Source: Variovorax boronicumulans (GTDB lineage: Bacteria > Pseudomonadota > Gammaproteobacteria > Burkholderiales > Burkholderiaceae_C). From it: a stretch of 64,000 nt of DNA. Shown piece by piece: positions 41,188 through 50,113 of the stretch. The notes beneath the pieces were generated by a model that ran no database searches, had not been told where the DNA came from, and saw nothing but the letters and a program-made list of their open reading frames with translations. Position 1 is the first letter of the stretch. The number at the start of each line of letters is the position of its first letter. A program made the position numbers and the translations under genes. The stretch lies in NCBI RefSeq assembly GCF_030812215.1, contig NZ_JAUSSG010000001.1:744001-808000 (forward strand). The letters run 5' to 3'.

Positions 41188-42156
41188 TCAGTCGAGTTGC
41201 AGCTTGCGCTCACGGATGAGCCTGGACCACTTTTCATTGTCGGCCTTGACGAAAGCAGCGAACTCGGCCGGCCCGAGCGAATGCACCTCGGCGCCCGCGG
41301 TCGCGAACTTGGCCTTGATCCCGGGCTGCGCGAGCGCGCGGGCCAGCTCGTTCGAGAGCCGGTCGACCACGTCCTTGGGCATGTTGGCCGGCCCCACCAG
41401 CCCCTGGAAGCCCACCGACTCCATGCCGGCCAGGCCCAGTTCCTTCACCGTCGGCACGTCGGGCAATTGCGGATCGCGCACCGGTCCGGTCACCGCCAAC
41501 GCCTTGAGCTTGCCGCCCTTCACCTGCGGCAGCAGCACGCTGCCCGCGTCGATGAGGATCTGCGTCTGCCCGCCCAGCAGGTCTTGCACCGCGGGCGCGC
41601 TGCCCTTGTAGGGCACATGGGTCATGTCCAGCCCCGTCACCTGGTTCATCAGCTCGCCGTTCAGGTGCGTCGAGGTGCCGTTGCCGCCCGAGGCGAAGTT
41701 GACCTTGCCCGGCTGCCCCTTGGCCCACGCGACGAACTCCTTGAGGTTCTTCGCCGGATGGTCGGGCCGCGTTACCGCGATGTAGCTGCCCTGGCTGATC
41801 TGCCCGATGTAGGTGAACTGCTTGATGGGGTCGTACGGCGGCTTGCTCTGCAGGTACGGCGCGATCGCGAACGGGCCGGTGTTGGCCAGCAGCAGCGTGT
41901 AGCCGTCGGCAGGTTGGCGCGTGAGTTCGGTGGCCGCGATCATGCCGCTCGCGCCGGGCTTGTAGTCGACCACCAGCTGCTGCTTGAGCGCCTCCTGCAG
42001 CGGCACCTGCACCGTGCGCGCCGCGAAGTCGATGCCGCCGCCGGGCGGGTAGCCGACGATCAGGCGGATGGGCTTGGCGCTTGGAAAACCCTGTGCCGCG
42101 GCCAGTCCCGCGGTGGCGGCCAGCGCGAGGCCGGCGCAGATTTTTTGAATGTTCAT
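41188..42156 (-). CDS. Bug family periplasmic substrate-binding protein
   Basis: 322 aa. Signal peptide IQKICAGLALAATAGLAAAQG; then IRLIVGYPPGGGIDFAARTVQ, ASGMIAATELTRQPADGYTLL, and VPTVKELGLAGMESVGFQGLV. SD agagag 9 bases before ATG 42156. It lies 93 bp downstream of the iron alcohol dehydrogenase gene on the same strand, so it might be a late part of the phosphonate-type operon, or have its own promoter in that gap. Ligand unknown. Confidence 0.88.
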   Translation of the reverse strand: MNIQKICAGLALAATAGLAAAQGFPSAKPIRLIVGYPPGGGIDFAARTVQVPLQEALKQQLVVDYKPGASGMIAATELTRQPADGYTLLLANTGPFAIAPYLQSKPPYDPIKQFTYIGQISQGSYIAVTRPDHPAKNLKEFVAWAKGQPGKVNFASGGNGTSTHLNGELMNQVTGLDMTHVPYKGSAPAVQDLLGGQTQILIDAGSVLLPQVKGGKLKALAVTGPVRDPQLPDVPTVKELGLAGMESVGFQGLVGPANMPKDVVDRLSNELARALAQPGIKAKFATAGAEVHSLGPAEFAAFVKADNEKWSRLIRERKLQLD

Positions 42157-42249
42157 GGATGTCTCTCTTTGGGCGAATGCGAGCGCCCATTTTGAAACAT
42201 CCGCCGGTTCGTTCAGCCCCAAGGCATGGACGAGGTCCGGCAAGCATCG

Positions 42250-43353
42250 TCAGGTCGGGTTCGACGCGAGATCGTTACCGATGAAGTTCTTGCCGCGTGC
42301 GCCGCCCTGCGCGTGCAGCAGCATCTCGCGGGCTTCGTCGTCGCCCACACCGTAGTCGGCGAAGCGGGTCTTCACGCCCAGCGATTCGATGAAAGCCGCG
42401 AGCTGCCGCGGCGCCTCTGCGAGCGGCATGCCGAGGGCTTCGCGCAGCACCGCATCGCGGTCGGCGCGCCGGCCGATGGCGCGCTCCAGCACCATCGGCA
42501 GCAGGAACGAACAGGCGATGCCGTGCGGCAGGCCGTAGCGCAGCGTCATCTCGTAGGAGATGGAGTGCGCAAGCGCCGTCTTGGTGTTGGAGAACGCCAT
42601 GCCGGCCTTCAACGCCGCGAGCGCCATGCGGCCCCGCAGTTCGACGTTGTCGAGCTGGCCCATCAGTTGCGGCAGCACCTCCAGCGTGTCGCGCACCGCC
42701 GAGACCGCGAAGGTGTCGGACAGCGGGTTCGCATTGACGTTCCAGATGGCTTCGAGCGCATGCGACAACGCATCGAGCCCGCTCTGCAGCGTGACGGCCG
42801 CGGGCAACGACAGCATCAGCTCCGGATCGACCACCGCATAGCGCGGCCAGGTCTCGGGCAGGTGCAGCGAATACTTCTTCTGCCGCTCGCGGTCCCACAC
42901 CGTGGCCCAAGGTGTGACCTCGCTGCCGGTGCCGGCGGTGGTGGGCACTGCGATCAGCATCTTGCTGCGCGTGGGCACGAACGGCCGCTCACCGGCAAGG
43001 CCCGCCACGAGATCGGAAAAGCTCGTCGCATCGTTCGCGACCATGAGCGCCTTCGCAGTGTCGATGGCGCTGCCGCCGCCGACCGCGATGAGCACCTCCA
43101 CATCCGCGTGCTCGCGCCAGAACCACTCGTAAAGGCTCGCCAGTTCCGCGACGTCGGGGTTGGGCCGCGTCTGGTCGATGGTGCAGGCCAGTGCGCCCTG
43201 CAGCACCGACTCCAGCCGGCCCAGCAGGCCGATGGCACGGGCCTCCGGAAAGGTCACCAGTGCGGCGCGGCGGCCGTCGAGCAGTTTCGGCAGGGACGAC
43301 AGGGCCCCTGCCCCGTACACGCTCTGTACGGGGTTGTGGTAATTGGCGCTCAT
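42250..43353 (-). CDS. Phosphonate-associated iron-containing alcohol dehydrogenase
   Basis: 367 aa. Group III metal ADH: NAD site VLIAVGGGSAIDTAKAL and VPTTAGTGSEVTPWATV; the four metal ligands appear as D and H in LQSGLDALSHALEAIW and the two His in ALAHSISYEMTLRYGLPHG. It follows phnDCE, which fits the phosphonate-metabolism branch of these enzymes (the family named Phn_Fe-ADH, related to phosphonoacetaldehyde reductases such as PhpC). By inference it reduces phosphonoacetaldehyde or a similar phosphonate aldehyde; a maleylacetate-reductase-like role cannot be excluded. It starts 10 bp after a small ORF. Confidence 0.85.
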   Translation of the reverse strand: MSANYHNPVQSVYGAGALSSLPKLLDGRRAALVTFPEARAIGLLGRLESVLQGALACTIDQTRPNPDVAELASLYEWFWREHADVEVLIAVGGGSAIDTAKALMVANDATSFSDLVAGLAGERPFVPTRSKMLIAVPTTAGTGSEVTPWATVWDRERQKKYSLHLPETWPRYAVVDPELMLSLPAAVTLQSGLDALSHALEAIWNVNANPLSDTFAVSAVRDTLEVLPQLMGQLDNVELRGRMALAALKAGMAFSNTKTALAHSISYEMTLRYGLPHGIACSFLLPMVLERAIGRRADRDAVLREALGMPLAEAPRQLAAFIESLGVKTRFADYGVGDDEAREMLLHAQGGARGKNFIGNDLASNPT

Positions 43354-43363
43354 GGGTTTCTCG

Positions 43364-43465
43364 TCAGGTGGCGGCGGGTGCCGCGTTGATCGCAGGAATC
43401 GCAGGGATCGCGTGGTTCAGTGCGAGGTCGCCGATGCGGCCGGCCGGCAGCCTGCCGCCCGTCAT
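43364..43465 (-). CDS. Possible 33-aa ORF coupled to phnE
   Basis: ATG at 43465 overlaps the phnE stop (ATGA) and has a strong SD, AAGGAG, 7 bases upstream inside phnE. The stop TGA lies 10 bp before the alcohol dehydrogenase start. The peptide begins MTGGRLPAGRIGDLALNH and ends in an Ala/Pro/Ile repeat (AIPAIPAINAAP). It may be a real small protein, a translational bridge between phnE and the dehydrogenase, or chance. No homolog is known to me. Confidence 0.35.
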   Translation of the reverse strand: MTGGRLPAGRIGDLALNHAIPAIPAINAAPAAT

Positions 43466-44283
43466 TGATGCGCTCCTTGCTGAATCCACGCGCGCAACTT
43501 GGTCGAGAGGTAGTCGGCCGTCATCACCATGGCGACGATCACCAGGATGCAGGTCGCGGTGTCCTGGTACTGGAAGAGCTTCATGCTTCCCACCAGCTCG
43601 AAGCCGATGCCGCCCGCCCCCACCATGCCCAGCACGGTGGCCTGGCGCAGGTTGGTCTCGAAGCGGTAGACGATGACGCCGATCCACGCGGTCACGACCT
43701 GCGGGATCACGCCGAAGATGATGGTCTGTATGGGTCCCGCGCCGGTGGCGCGCAGTGCCTCGAGCGGACCTTGGTCGATCTCCTCGATCGACTCCGCGAA
43801 GAACTTGCCGAGCATGCCCGCGCCATGCAGCGCCAGGGCCAGCACGCCGGGGAACGGACCGAGCCCCACGGCCGCCACGAAGATCAGCGCGAGGATGATC
43901 TCGTTGATGCCGCGCGTGATGTTCAGCACCTGCCGCATCGCATGGAACACCGCAATGTTCGGCGAGATGTTGCGCGCCGCGAAGAAGCACAGCGGCACCG
44001 CAAGAATCACCGACAGCAGCGTGCCCCACAGCGCGATCTGCACCGTCTCGATGGCCGGCTTCACCAGCCGCTGCATGAACTCCCAGTTCGGCGGCAGCAT
44101 GCGGCCGAGGAAGTCGGCGATCCACGGCATGCCCTTCGCCAGTTCGCTGAAGCTCACCTGGCTGCCGATGGCGGCCCACCACATCACGCCCAGCGCAGCC
44201 AGCCCGACGAGGGCGTACTTCCACCAGCCCGGATTGCCGCCGCTCTTGGCGACCAGCAGGTTGTAGCGTCCGATAGCGATCAT
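43462..44283 (-). CDS. phnE: Phosphonate ABC transporter permease
   Basis: 273 aa inner membrane protein with about six hydrophobic segments (from ALVGLAALGVMWW at 24 onward). The ABC permease EAA-like loop reads EALRATGAGPIQTIIFGVIPQVV at about 175-200, which contacts PhnC. PhnE features: MPWIADFLGRMLPPNW, FFAARNISPNI, TRGINEIILALIFVAAVGLGPFPGVLALALH. ATG overlaps the phnC stop (ATGA). Confidence 0.92.
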   Translation of the reverse strand: MIAIGRYNLLVAKSGGNPGWWKYALVGLAALGVMWWAAIGSQVSFSELAKGMPWIADFLGRMLPPNWEFMQRLVKPAIETVQIALWGTLLSVILAVPLCFFAARNISPNIAVFHAMRQVLNITRGINEIILALIFVAAVGLGPFPGVLALALHGAGMLGKFFAESIEEIDQGPLEALRATGAGPIQTIIFGVIPQVVTAWIGVIVYRFETNLRQATVLGMVGAGGIGFELVGSMKLFQYQDTATCILVIVAMVMTADYLSTKLRAWIQQGAHQ

Positions 44284-45113
44284 GATTGCTCCAGGGCGAG
44301 TTGCTGGGCGGGGCGCACCGCGGCCACGGGAGCGGCTGCGGGCGATGCGGCGGGTGCGGTCGGCTCGATCGGGCCGTCTTCCAGGCCGCCCGGGTAGATG
44401 CGCTGCAGCACCTCCTCGGTCAACTCGTCGGGCCGGCCTTCGAACACCACGCGGCCGGCGGCGACGCCGATCACGCGCTGCGCGAATTCGCGCGCGTAGT
44501 CCACCTGGTGCAGGTTGCAGATGACGGTGATGCCCGCTTCGCTGCTGGCCTGCTTCAGGTAGTTGAGCACCTTGCGCGAGGTCTTCGGGTCGAGGCTCGC
44601 AACGGGCTCGTCGGCCAGGATCACCTTGGGCTGCTGCGCCAGCGCACGGGCGATGCCCACGCGCTGCTTCTGGCCCCCCGAGAGCGTGTCGGTGCGCAAA
44701 TCCGACTTGTGGTCGAGCTCCACGCGGCGCAGGCATTCGCGGGCGATGGCGATGTCCTTCGCGGGGAAGATCTGGAACCACGAGGCGATGGCAGGCATGG
44801 AGCCGAGCCGCCCCGTCAACACGTTCTTCAGCACCGACAGGCGCGGCACCACGTTGTAGTGCTGGAAGATCATCGCCACGTCGCGGCGCACCTTGCGAAG
44901 GCCGGCGCGGTCGCCGCGCGAACGCTCGCCATCGACGTGGATCTCGCCTTCGCTCGGCTCGGCCAGGTGATTGATGCAGCGAAGCAAGGTGGACTTGCCC
45001 GCACCCGACGCACCGAGGATAACGACGAACTCGCCCTTGCCCACCGTGAGGTCGACGCGATGGAGCGCGGTGAAGTCGCCGTAGCGCTTGCACAGGCCGC
45101 GGATCTCGATCAT
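44280..45113 (-). CDS. phnC: Phosphonate ABC transporter ATP-binding protein
   Basis: 277 aa. Walker [12 protein letters not shown] (about 33-43), signature [15 protein letters not shown], Walker [13 protein letters not shown], and switch His in [10 protein letters not shown]. The PhnC-type insert with [13 protein letters not shown] is present. The C-terminal tail (about 245-277) is Ala/Pro-rich and extends beyond typical PhnC. Start overlaps the phnD stop (ATGA). Confidence 0.93.
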   Translation of the reverse strand: MIEIRGLCKRYGDFTALHRVDLTVGKGEFVVILGASGAGKSTLLRCINHLAEPSEGEIHVDGERSRGDRAGLRKVRRDVAMIFQHYNVVPRLSVLKNVLTGRLGSMPAIASWFQIFPAKDIAIARECLRRVELDHKSDLRTDTLSGGQKQRVGIARALAQQPKVILADEPVASLDPKTSRKVLNYLKQASSEAGITVICNLHQVDYAREFAQRVIGVAAGRVVFEGRPDELTEEVLQRIYPGGLEDGPIEPTAPAASPAAAPVAAVRPAQQLALEQS

Positions 45114-46003
45114 TTCATCTTCCTCAGGTCGAGGTTCAGCACCTTGGCCGTGTCGCGGATGATGTTGTAGGCCGCGTCGTTGGTCGGGTGGAAACCGTTG
45201 AGCTCGCCCTGGTCGGACCAGGGGATGTTCTTCACCTGCAGGAAAGCGGCCTGCACACGCGTCTTGAGGTCGGCGGGCAGATCCTTTCGCCAGACGGTGG
45301 GCGACTCGGGAATCGGGTCCGACTTCCAGACCTCGACCAAGTCTTCGCGCTTCACGAGCCCCTTGGAAACAGCTGCATCGAGGATGCGATCGGCGATGGC
45401 CGCTGCGTCCACTTTCTTGTTCTGCACCGCGATCGCGCTCGAATCGTGCGAGCCCGAGAAGATCACGCGACCAAAGTCCTTGTCGGTGTTGAAGCCCAGC
45501 TTCATCAACCCTGCCTTCGGGAACAGGTGGCCCGAGGTCGAGCTCGGGTCGACGAACGCGAAGGTCTTGCCCTTCAGGTCGTTCACCGTCTTGATGCCGG
45601 TGTCCTTGTGCGTGACGATCTGGCTGTAATAGAAGGTGCGTCCGGCCTTCTTGGTTTCGGCGACCGCGAAGGCCTCGATGTCGGCGACGGTCGCGCCCAG
45701 CACATATGAGAACGGGCCGAGGTACGCCACGTCGAGGCGCTTGGAACGCAGCGCCTCGATCACGCCGTTGTAGTCGGCCGCCACGAAGGGCTTGACCGCG
45801 AATCCGAGGGCCTTGGACAGCATGTCCATCATGGCCTGGCTGTTGGCGATCATGGCGCGCGAATCCTCGGAAGGAATCAGCCCGACAGTGAGAACCTGCT
45901 GTGCCCGTGCCATCGGCACGAAGGCGGACGCTGTGACGGCGGCAGTGCCGAACAGCAACTTTCTGCGCTTCATCATGGTTGTCTCCAGTGGTCTGTGTTG
46001 CAT
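45110..46003 (-). CDS. phnD: Phosphonate/phosphite-type ABC transporter substrate-binding protein
   Basis: 297 aa. A Tat-like or Sec signal with a twin Lys-Arg-Arg (MMKRRKLLFGTAAVTASAFVPMARAQ), then the PhnD fold: LTVGLIPSEDSRAMIANSQ, VAADYNGVIEALRSKRLDVAYLGPFSYVL, FAFVDPSSTSGHLFPKAGLM, VIFSGSHDSSAIAVQNKKVDAAAI. ATG 46003 has the best SD in the window, AGGAGG, at 7 bases; ATG 45976 and 45973 are alternatives that keep the signal. It binds the phosphonate or phosphite in the periplasm. First gene of the operon. Confidence 0.9.
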   Translation of the reverse strand: MQHRPLETTMMKRRKLLFGTAAVTASAFVPMARAQQVLTVGLIPSEDSRAMIANSQAMMDMLSKALGFAVKPFVAADYNGVIEALRSKRLDVAYLGPFSYVLGATVADIEAFAVAETKKAGRTFYYSQIVTHKDTGIKTVNDLKGKTFAFVDPSSTSGHLFPKAGLMKLGFNTDKDFGRVIFSGSHDSSAIAVQNKKVDAAAIADRILDAAVSKGLVKREDLVEVWKSDPIPESPTVWRKDLPADLKTRVQAAFLQVKNIPWSDQGELNGFHPTNDAAYNIIRDTAKVLNLDLRKMK

Positions 46004-46196
46004 GAATTCCTCCTGGTGGTTTCGAAGGGCAAAAGCGCCCGTTCCGAGTCTTCCAGTGCTTCGTGTCGTGGTCATGACATCGAGAGGATTTCGGGACGTC
46101 CGGCGTATGTCTGTCGCTGCCTGGTCCGTCTTGAAGCGGAGTAAATCACCGAGGCTCGTATCGAACAAATTCAATTTTTTTCGATGATCTATATAC

Positions 46197-46212
46197 TGAA
46201 TCTATAGATTCA
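46197..46212. promoter_or_regulatory. 16-bp perfect palindrome between phnD and LysR gene
   Basis: TGAATCTATAGATTCA, perfect and uninterrupted, 13 bp before the LysR ATG. A -10-like TATACT (46192-46197) abuts it, and ATCTATA is repeated directly just upstream. It lies in the AT-rich divergent gap 46004-46225 in an otherwise GC-rich region. It contains the LysR T-N11-A pattern and is the probable autoregulatory and phn operator site. Confidence 0.75.
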
Positions 46213-46225
46213 AAGGGTCTTCCCC

Positions 46226-47110
46226 ATGCGCCTCACACAGCTGCGTTCCTTCTATGCCGTGGCCCGCGAGGGCAGCTTCACCAAGGCGGCCGAACACCTG
46301 CACGTGAGCCAGCCCACCATCACCACGCAGGTGCGGTTTCTCGAGGAGGCCTACCAGGTCGAGCTCTTTCACCGGCGCGGCCGGCGCGTGCAGCTCACCG
46401 AAATCGGCGAGCAGCTGATGCAGCTCGCGCAGCAGATCTTCAGCCTCGAAGGCGATGCGGTCGCACTGCTCGGCGATGCGGGCACGCTGCGCACCGGCCA
46501 CCTGCGCGTGGCGGCCGTGGGGCCGTACCACGTGACCAAGATGCTGGTCGACTTCAGCCTGCGCTATCCCGGCGTGAAGGTGACGGTGAGCACCGGCAAT
46601 TCGCAGGATGTGCTGGACAGCCTCGTCGACTACAGCGCCGATGTCGGCGTGCTCGCGCAGATGGTGCGCGACGACCGGTTCCTGTCGGTGCCGTTCAGCC
46701 AGCACCCGGTCGTGATGTTCGTGCCTGCCACGCACCGCTTCGCGCGGCGGCGCAACATCCGGCTCGCGGAGCTGCAGGGCGAACGGCTCATCATGCGGGA
46801 AGAAGGATCGACCACGCGCAAGGCGCTCGAACTCGCGCTCGCCAAGGCGAAGGTCGAGGTCGACGTGGTGATGGAGATCAGCAGCCGCGAGGTGATCCGC
46901 GAAGCCGTGGCGCAGGGCCTGGGCATCGCGGCGGTGTCGAGCGTGGAGTTCGTGCCGAGCCCGGACCTGCGCATGGTGGGCTTCAGCGACACCGAGATCT
47001 TCACGTATGCGCATGTGCTGTGCCTCGCGGAGCGCCGCGAGATGCGCATGGTCAGCGCCTTCTTCGACACGCTGGTGCCGGCCATCGAGGCGCGCAGGCG
47101 CAAGGCCTGA
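46226..47110 (+). CDS. LysR family regulator of the phosphonate-type locus
   Basis: 294 aa. N-terminal winged HTH: RLTQLRSFYAVAREGSFTKAAEHLHVSQPTITTQVRFLEEAYQVELF, followed by the effector domain (about 90-294). It is divergent from phnD with 222 bp between starts. LysR genes at this position are a known accompaniment of aminoethylphosphonate catabolism loci, so a phosphonate effector is plausible. The 16-bp palindrome just before its ATG is the probable binding site. Confidence 0.88.
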   Translation: MRLTQLRSFYAVAREGSFTKAAEHLHVSQPTITTQVRFLEEAYQVELFHRRGRRVQLTEIGEQLMQLAQQIFSLEGDAVALLGDAGTLRTGHLRVAAVGPYHVTKMLVDFSLRYPGVKVTVSTGNSQDVLDSLVDYSADVGVLAQMVRDDRFLSVPFSQHPVVMFVPATHRFARRRNIRLAELQGERLIMREEGSTTRKALELALAKAKVEVDVVMEISSREVIREAVAQGLGIAAVSSVEFVPSPDLRMVGFSDTEIFTYAHVLCLAERREMRMVSAFFDTLVPAIEARRRKA

Positions 47111-47122
47111 ACGGCCGCAGGC

Positions 47123-48034
47123 TCAACCGCGCGGATGATGCGCCGCGTGCAGTTGCTTCAGGCGCTCGCGCGCCACGTGCGTGTAGATGGTGGTGGTCGA
47201 GATGTCGGCATGGCCGAGCAGCAGTTGCACCGCGCGCAGGTCCACGCCGTGGTTCAGGAGGTGCGTGGCGAAGGCATGCCGCAGCGTGTGCGGCGACAGC
47301 GGCACATGGATGCCGGCGGCCGCCGCCTGCTTCTTGACGATGATCCAGAACATCACGCGCGTCATGCCCGCACCCCGCGCGGTCACGAAGAGGTCGGGCG
47401 TCTGCTGGCCATCGAGGATGACGGGGCGCGACTCCTCGAGATAGCGCTCGATCCAGCGCCGCGCCTCGCCGCCGAAGGGAACGAGGCGCTCCTTGCTGCC
47501 CTTGCCCAGCACGCGCAGCACGCCGTCGTTGAGGCTCATGTCGATGACCTTGAGCGCCACCAGCTCGCTCACGCGCAGGCCGCTGGCATACATCACTTCG
47601 AGCATCGCGCGATCGCGCAGGCCGAGCGGTGTCTCGACATCCGGCGCGGCCAGCAGGTCGTCGACCTGCTTTTCCGACAGGGTCTTGATCGCGCGCGGCA
47701 TCTGACGTGCGGGCGCGAGCCGTATCGTCGGGTCCGCCGTGATGCGGCGCTCGCGCAGCGCCCATCGGTAATAGCGCTTGAAGACCGTGAGCCGCCGGTT
47801 GGCAGAGGTCGCCTTGCCCTTGTTCGAGAGACGCACGCCCATGTAGGCCTGCACGTCGGACTCCTCCGCAGTGTCGAGGGCGACACCGCCGCGCTGCTTG
47901 GCAAGCCACTGCGAGAACAGCGCAAGGTCGCGGCGGTACGCGGCCAGCGTGTTCTTCGAGAGGCCGTCCTCGAGCCAGAGGGCGTCGATGAACTCGTCGA
48001 TTTCAGGGGTGGGTGCGGCAGCGGCCTCGGTCAT
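47123..48034 (-). CDS. xerD: Site-specific tyrosine recombinase XerD
   Basis: 303 aa. N-terminal SAM-like domain (IDEFIDALWLEDGLSKNTLAAYRRDL) and catalytic domain with the R-K-H-R-H-Y set: R in ASGLRVSELVAL, K in GKGSKERLVP, H/R in SPHTLRHAFATHLL, H in LLGHADISTTTIYTHV with the nucleophile Tyr. With XerC it resolves chromosome dimers at dif. ATG 48034 follows the terminator at 48058-48084, so it has its own promoter or reads through. Confidence 0.93.
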   Translation of the reverse strand: MTEAAAAPTPEIDEFIDALWLEDGLSKNTLAAYRRDLALFSQWLAKQRGGVALDTAEESDVQAYMGVRLSNKGKATSANRRLTVFKRYYRWALRERRITADPTIRLAPARQMPRAIKTLSEKQVDDLLAAPDVETPLGLRDRAMLEVMYASGLRVSELVALKVIDMSLNDGVLRVLGKGSKERLVPFGGEARRWIERYLEESRPVILDGQQTPDLFVTARGAGMTRVMFWIIVKKQAAAAGIHVPLSPHTLRHAFATHLLNHGVDLRAVQLLLGHADISTTTIYTHVARERLKQLHAAHHPRG

Positions 48035-48057
48035 GCGGAGCAAGATAACAAAAAGAA

Positions 48058-48084
48058 AAAGCCGCCCGGGCTGCGGGCGGCTTT
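48058..48084 (-). terminator. Intrinsic terminator after the Bug gene
   Basis: AAAGCCGCCCG-GGCTG-CGGGCGGCTTT: an 11-bp perfect stem and 5-base loop, followed on the minus strand by TTTTTCTTTTTG. It ends transcription of the minus-strand Bug gene 48102-49076 just before xerD. Confidence 0.88.
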
Positions 48085-48101
48085 CGTGGGGCAGAGGCGG
48101 A

Positions 48102-49076
48102 TCAGTCGAGCTTCAGGTTCTGCTTCTTCACGACCTGCTTGTAGACCTCGTACTCGGCCTTGATCTGCGCTGCGAACTGCTCGGGCGTGTTGGCCACGAT
48201 CAGCGAGCCGGTGTCCTCGATGCGCTTCTTCACGGCCGGATCTTCCACCGCCTTCTTCACGCCGGCGGCGACCTTGTCCACCACATCCTTCGGCAGGCCC
48301 TTCGGGCCGAGGATGCCGTAGTAGGCCATGCGGTTCACCGGCTCCAGGCCCACTTCCTTGAAGGTCGGCACGTTGGGCAGCGCAGCCAGGCGCTGGGGCG
48401 CCGACACCACGATCGGGATCAACCGGCCGCTGGTGATGAAGGGCATGGCCGAGGGGATGTTGTCGAACATGATCGGCACCTGGCCGGCCACCACGTCGTT
48501 CAACGCGGGGCCCGCGCCGCGGTAGGGAATGTGCGTGACGAAGGTGTTGGTCAGGCTCTTGTAGAGCTCCATCAGCAGGTGGCCGATGCCGCCCGTGCCC
48601 GACGAGGCGTACGAATACTTGCCGGGGTTCTTCTTCAGTTCGGCGACGAACTCGGCGTAGTTCTTGGCCGGGAAGCTCGGGTTCACCGCAATGATGTTCG
48701 GCGTGGCCGCGATGTTGGTGATCGGCGTGAAGTCGTTGATCGGGTCGTACGGCGTCTTCGGGTTGATGGCCGGGTTGGCGGCCGTGCTCGATACGGTGGC
48801 CACGCCGAGCTTGTAGCCATCGGGCGTGGCGCGTGCGGTTTCGGCCGCGCCGACGATGCCGCCGCCACCGGCGCGGTTGATCACCACCACCGGCTGGCCC
48901 AGGATCTTGCCCAGCGGATCGGAGATCACGCGGGCCACGATGTCCGTCGTGCCGCCCGGCGCGAACGGCACGCTCAGTTCGACCGGCTTGGCGGGATAGC
49001 CCTGTGCAAAGCTCTGGCCCGCGACTGCGGCCAGGGCGACTGCCCCCATCAGGGCGCTCCATTGACGACGTTGCAT
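48102..49076 (-). CDS. Bug family periplasmic substrate-binding protein
   Basis: 324 aa. Signal peptide ([16 protein letters not shown]), [54 protein letters not shown] and [21 protein letters not shown]. Fourth Bug receptor of the window, alone between the AEC transporter (divergent) and a terminator. Ligand unknown. Confidence 0.9.
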   Translation of the reverse strand: MQRRQWSALMGAVALAAVAGQSFAQGYPAKPVELSVPFAPGGTTDIVARVISDPLGKILGQPVVVINRAGGGGIVGAAETARATPDGYKLGVATVSSTAANPAINPKTPYDPINDFTPITNIAATPNIIAVNPSFPAKNYAEFVAELKKNPGKYSYASSGTGGIGHLLMELYKSLTNTFVTHIPYRGAGPALNDVVAGQVPIMFDNIPSAMPFITSGRLIPIVVSAPQRLAALPNVPTFKEVGLEPVNRMAYYGILGPKGLPKDVVDKVAAGVKKAVEDPAVKKRIEDTGSLIVANTPEQFAAQIKAEYEVYKQVVKKQNLKLD

Positions 49077-49194
49077 CGAATAACTCCTTGATTTGACTTG
49101 CTTTGACTGACGGATGTCGAAAAAAGCGAAGCCCGGATGCTAGCGGTTACCGGGGGCCCCTCGTGCTCTGGATTACCCATGGTCCGTGCGGTTT

Positions 49195-50112
49195 ATGCTC
49201 GAAACGGTGAACTACGCACAGCTGCTTTTCCCCGACTTCTCCCTCATCGCCATCGGCTGGCTCCTGTGCCGCTACACCGCGCTCGACCGCCGCGTGTGGG
49301 ACCAGGTCGAGAGCCTGGTTTATTACTTCCTCTTTCCGGTGCTGCTGTTCCATTCGATCGTGCGCAGCCCGCTCGACTTCGGCGCCACCTCGAGCCTGCT
49401 GACCGCCGGTGTCGGCGTCGGCCTCTGCGGCATTGCGCTGGCGTATGCGCTGCCCTTCGTCCCCGGGATCGGCCCGCACATCGACCGCCGCGACCACGCT
49501 GCGAGCGCGCAGGTCGCGTTCCGCTTCAACTCCTTCATCTGCCTCGCACTGGCCGACCGGCTCGCCGGTCCCGAAGGCCTCTTGCTCATCGCGGTGCTGA
49601 TCGGCGTATGCGTGCCGATGTTCAACATCGCGGCCGTGTGGCCGATGACGCGGCATGCGCAAACCGGCTTCGTGCGGCAACTGGTGCGCAACCCGCTGAT
49701 CGTGGCGACGGTGGCCGGGCTGTTGGCGAACGTGCTGGGCCTCACGGTGCCGAACTGGCTCACGCCGACGCTCACCCGCATCGGCGCCGCCTCGCTCGCG
49801 CTGGGCCTCTTGGCCGCGGGTGCGGGAATGCAGTTCGCGACGCTGGGGCGGGGCAAGGTGCTGGCGGTGTCGGTGCTGGCGATACGGCACCTGATTCTTC
49901 CGCTGGTGGCGTGGGGGTTGGCTCGGACGCTGGGGCTGGACGGAATACAGGCCTCGGTGCTGATGGCTTTTTCTGCCGTGCCGACGGCGTCGAGCGCCTA
50001 TGTGCTCGCGGCGCGCATGGGCTACAACGGGCCGTATGTGGCGGGGCTGGTGACGCTGTCGACGGTGCTGGGCGTTGCGAGCCTGCCGTTCGCGCTGGCG
50101 TTGCCGCGATAG
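49195..50112 (+). CDS. AEC (auxin efflux carrier) family transporter
   Basis: 305 aa, about ten hydrophobic segments. The AEC halves are recognisable: LIAIGWLLCRYTALDRRVWDQVESLVYYFLFPVLLF at the start, RNPLIVATVAGLLAN in the middle and MAFSAVPTASSAYVLAARMGYNGPYVAGLVTLSTVL near the end. Family members export small organic acids or auxin-like compounds. A GTG at 49186 is an alternative start. Divergent from the Bug gene; convergent with the TSUP gene with 1 bp between stops. Confidence 0.85.
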   Translation: MLETVNYAQLLFPDFSLIAIGWLLCRYTALDRRVWDQVESLVYYFLFPVLLFHSIVRSPLDFGATSSLLTAGVGVGLCGIALAYALPFVPGIGPHIDRRDHAASAQVAFRFNSFICLALADRLAGPEGLLLIAVLIGVCVPMFNIAAVWPMTRHAQTGFVRQLVRNPLIVATVAGLLANVLGLTVPNWLTPTLTRIGAASLALGLLAAGAGMQFATLGRGKVLAVSVLAIRHLILPLVAWGLARTLGLDGIQASVLMAFSAVPTASSAYVLAARMGYNGPYVAGLVTLSTVLGVASLPFALALPR

Positions 50113-50113
50113 C

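Noticed and set aside
40194..42156. The tandem Bug genes as a recent duplication
   Set aside because: The signal peptides and most of the mature sequences differ, so they are old paralogs at best.
43462..45093. 543-codon minus ORF that could suggest a phnC-phnE fusion
   Set aside because: The phnE frame is merely open through phnC; phnC in its own frame is complete with Walker motifs, and phnE starts at an ATGA overlap.
47123..48034. Tyrosine recombinase as a sign of a prophage or island
   Set aside because: The sequence matches housekeeping XerD; no att repeats, tRNA or phage genes are adjacent.
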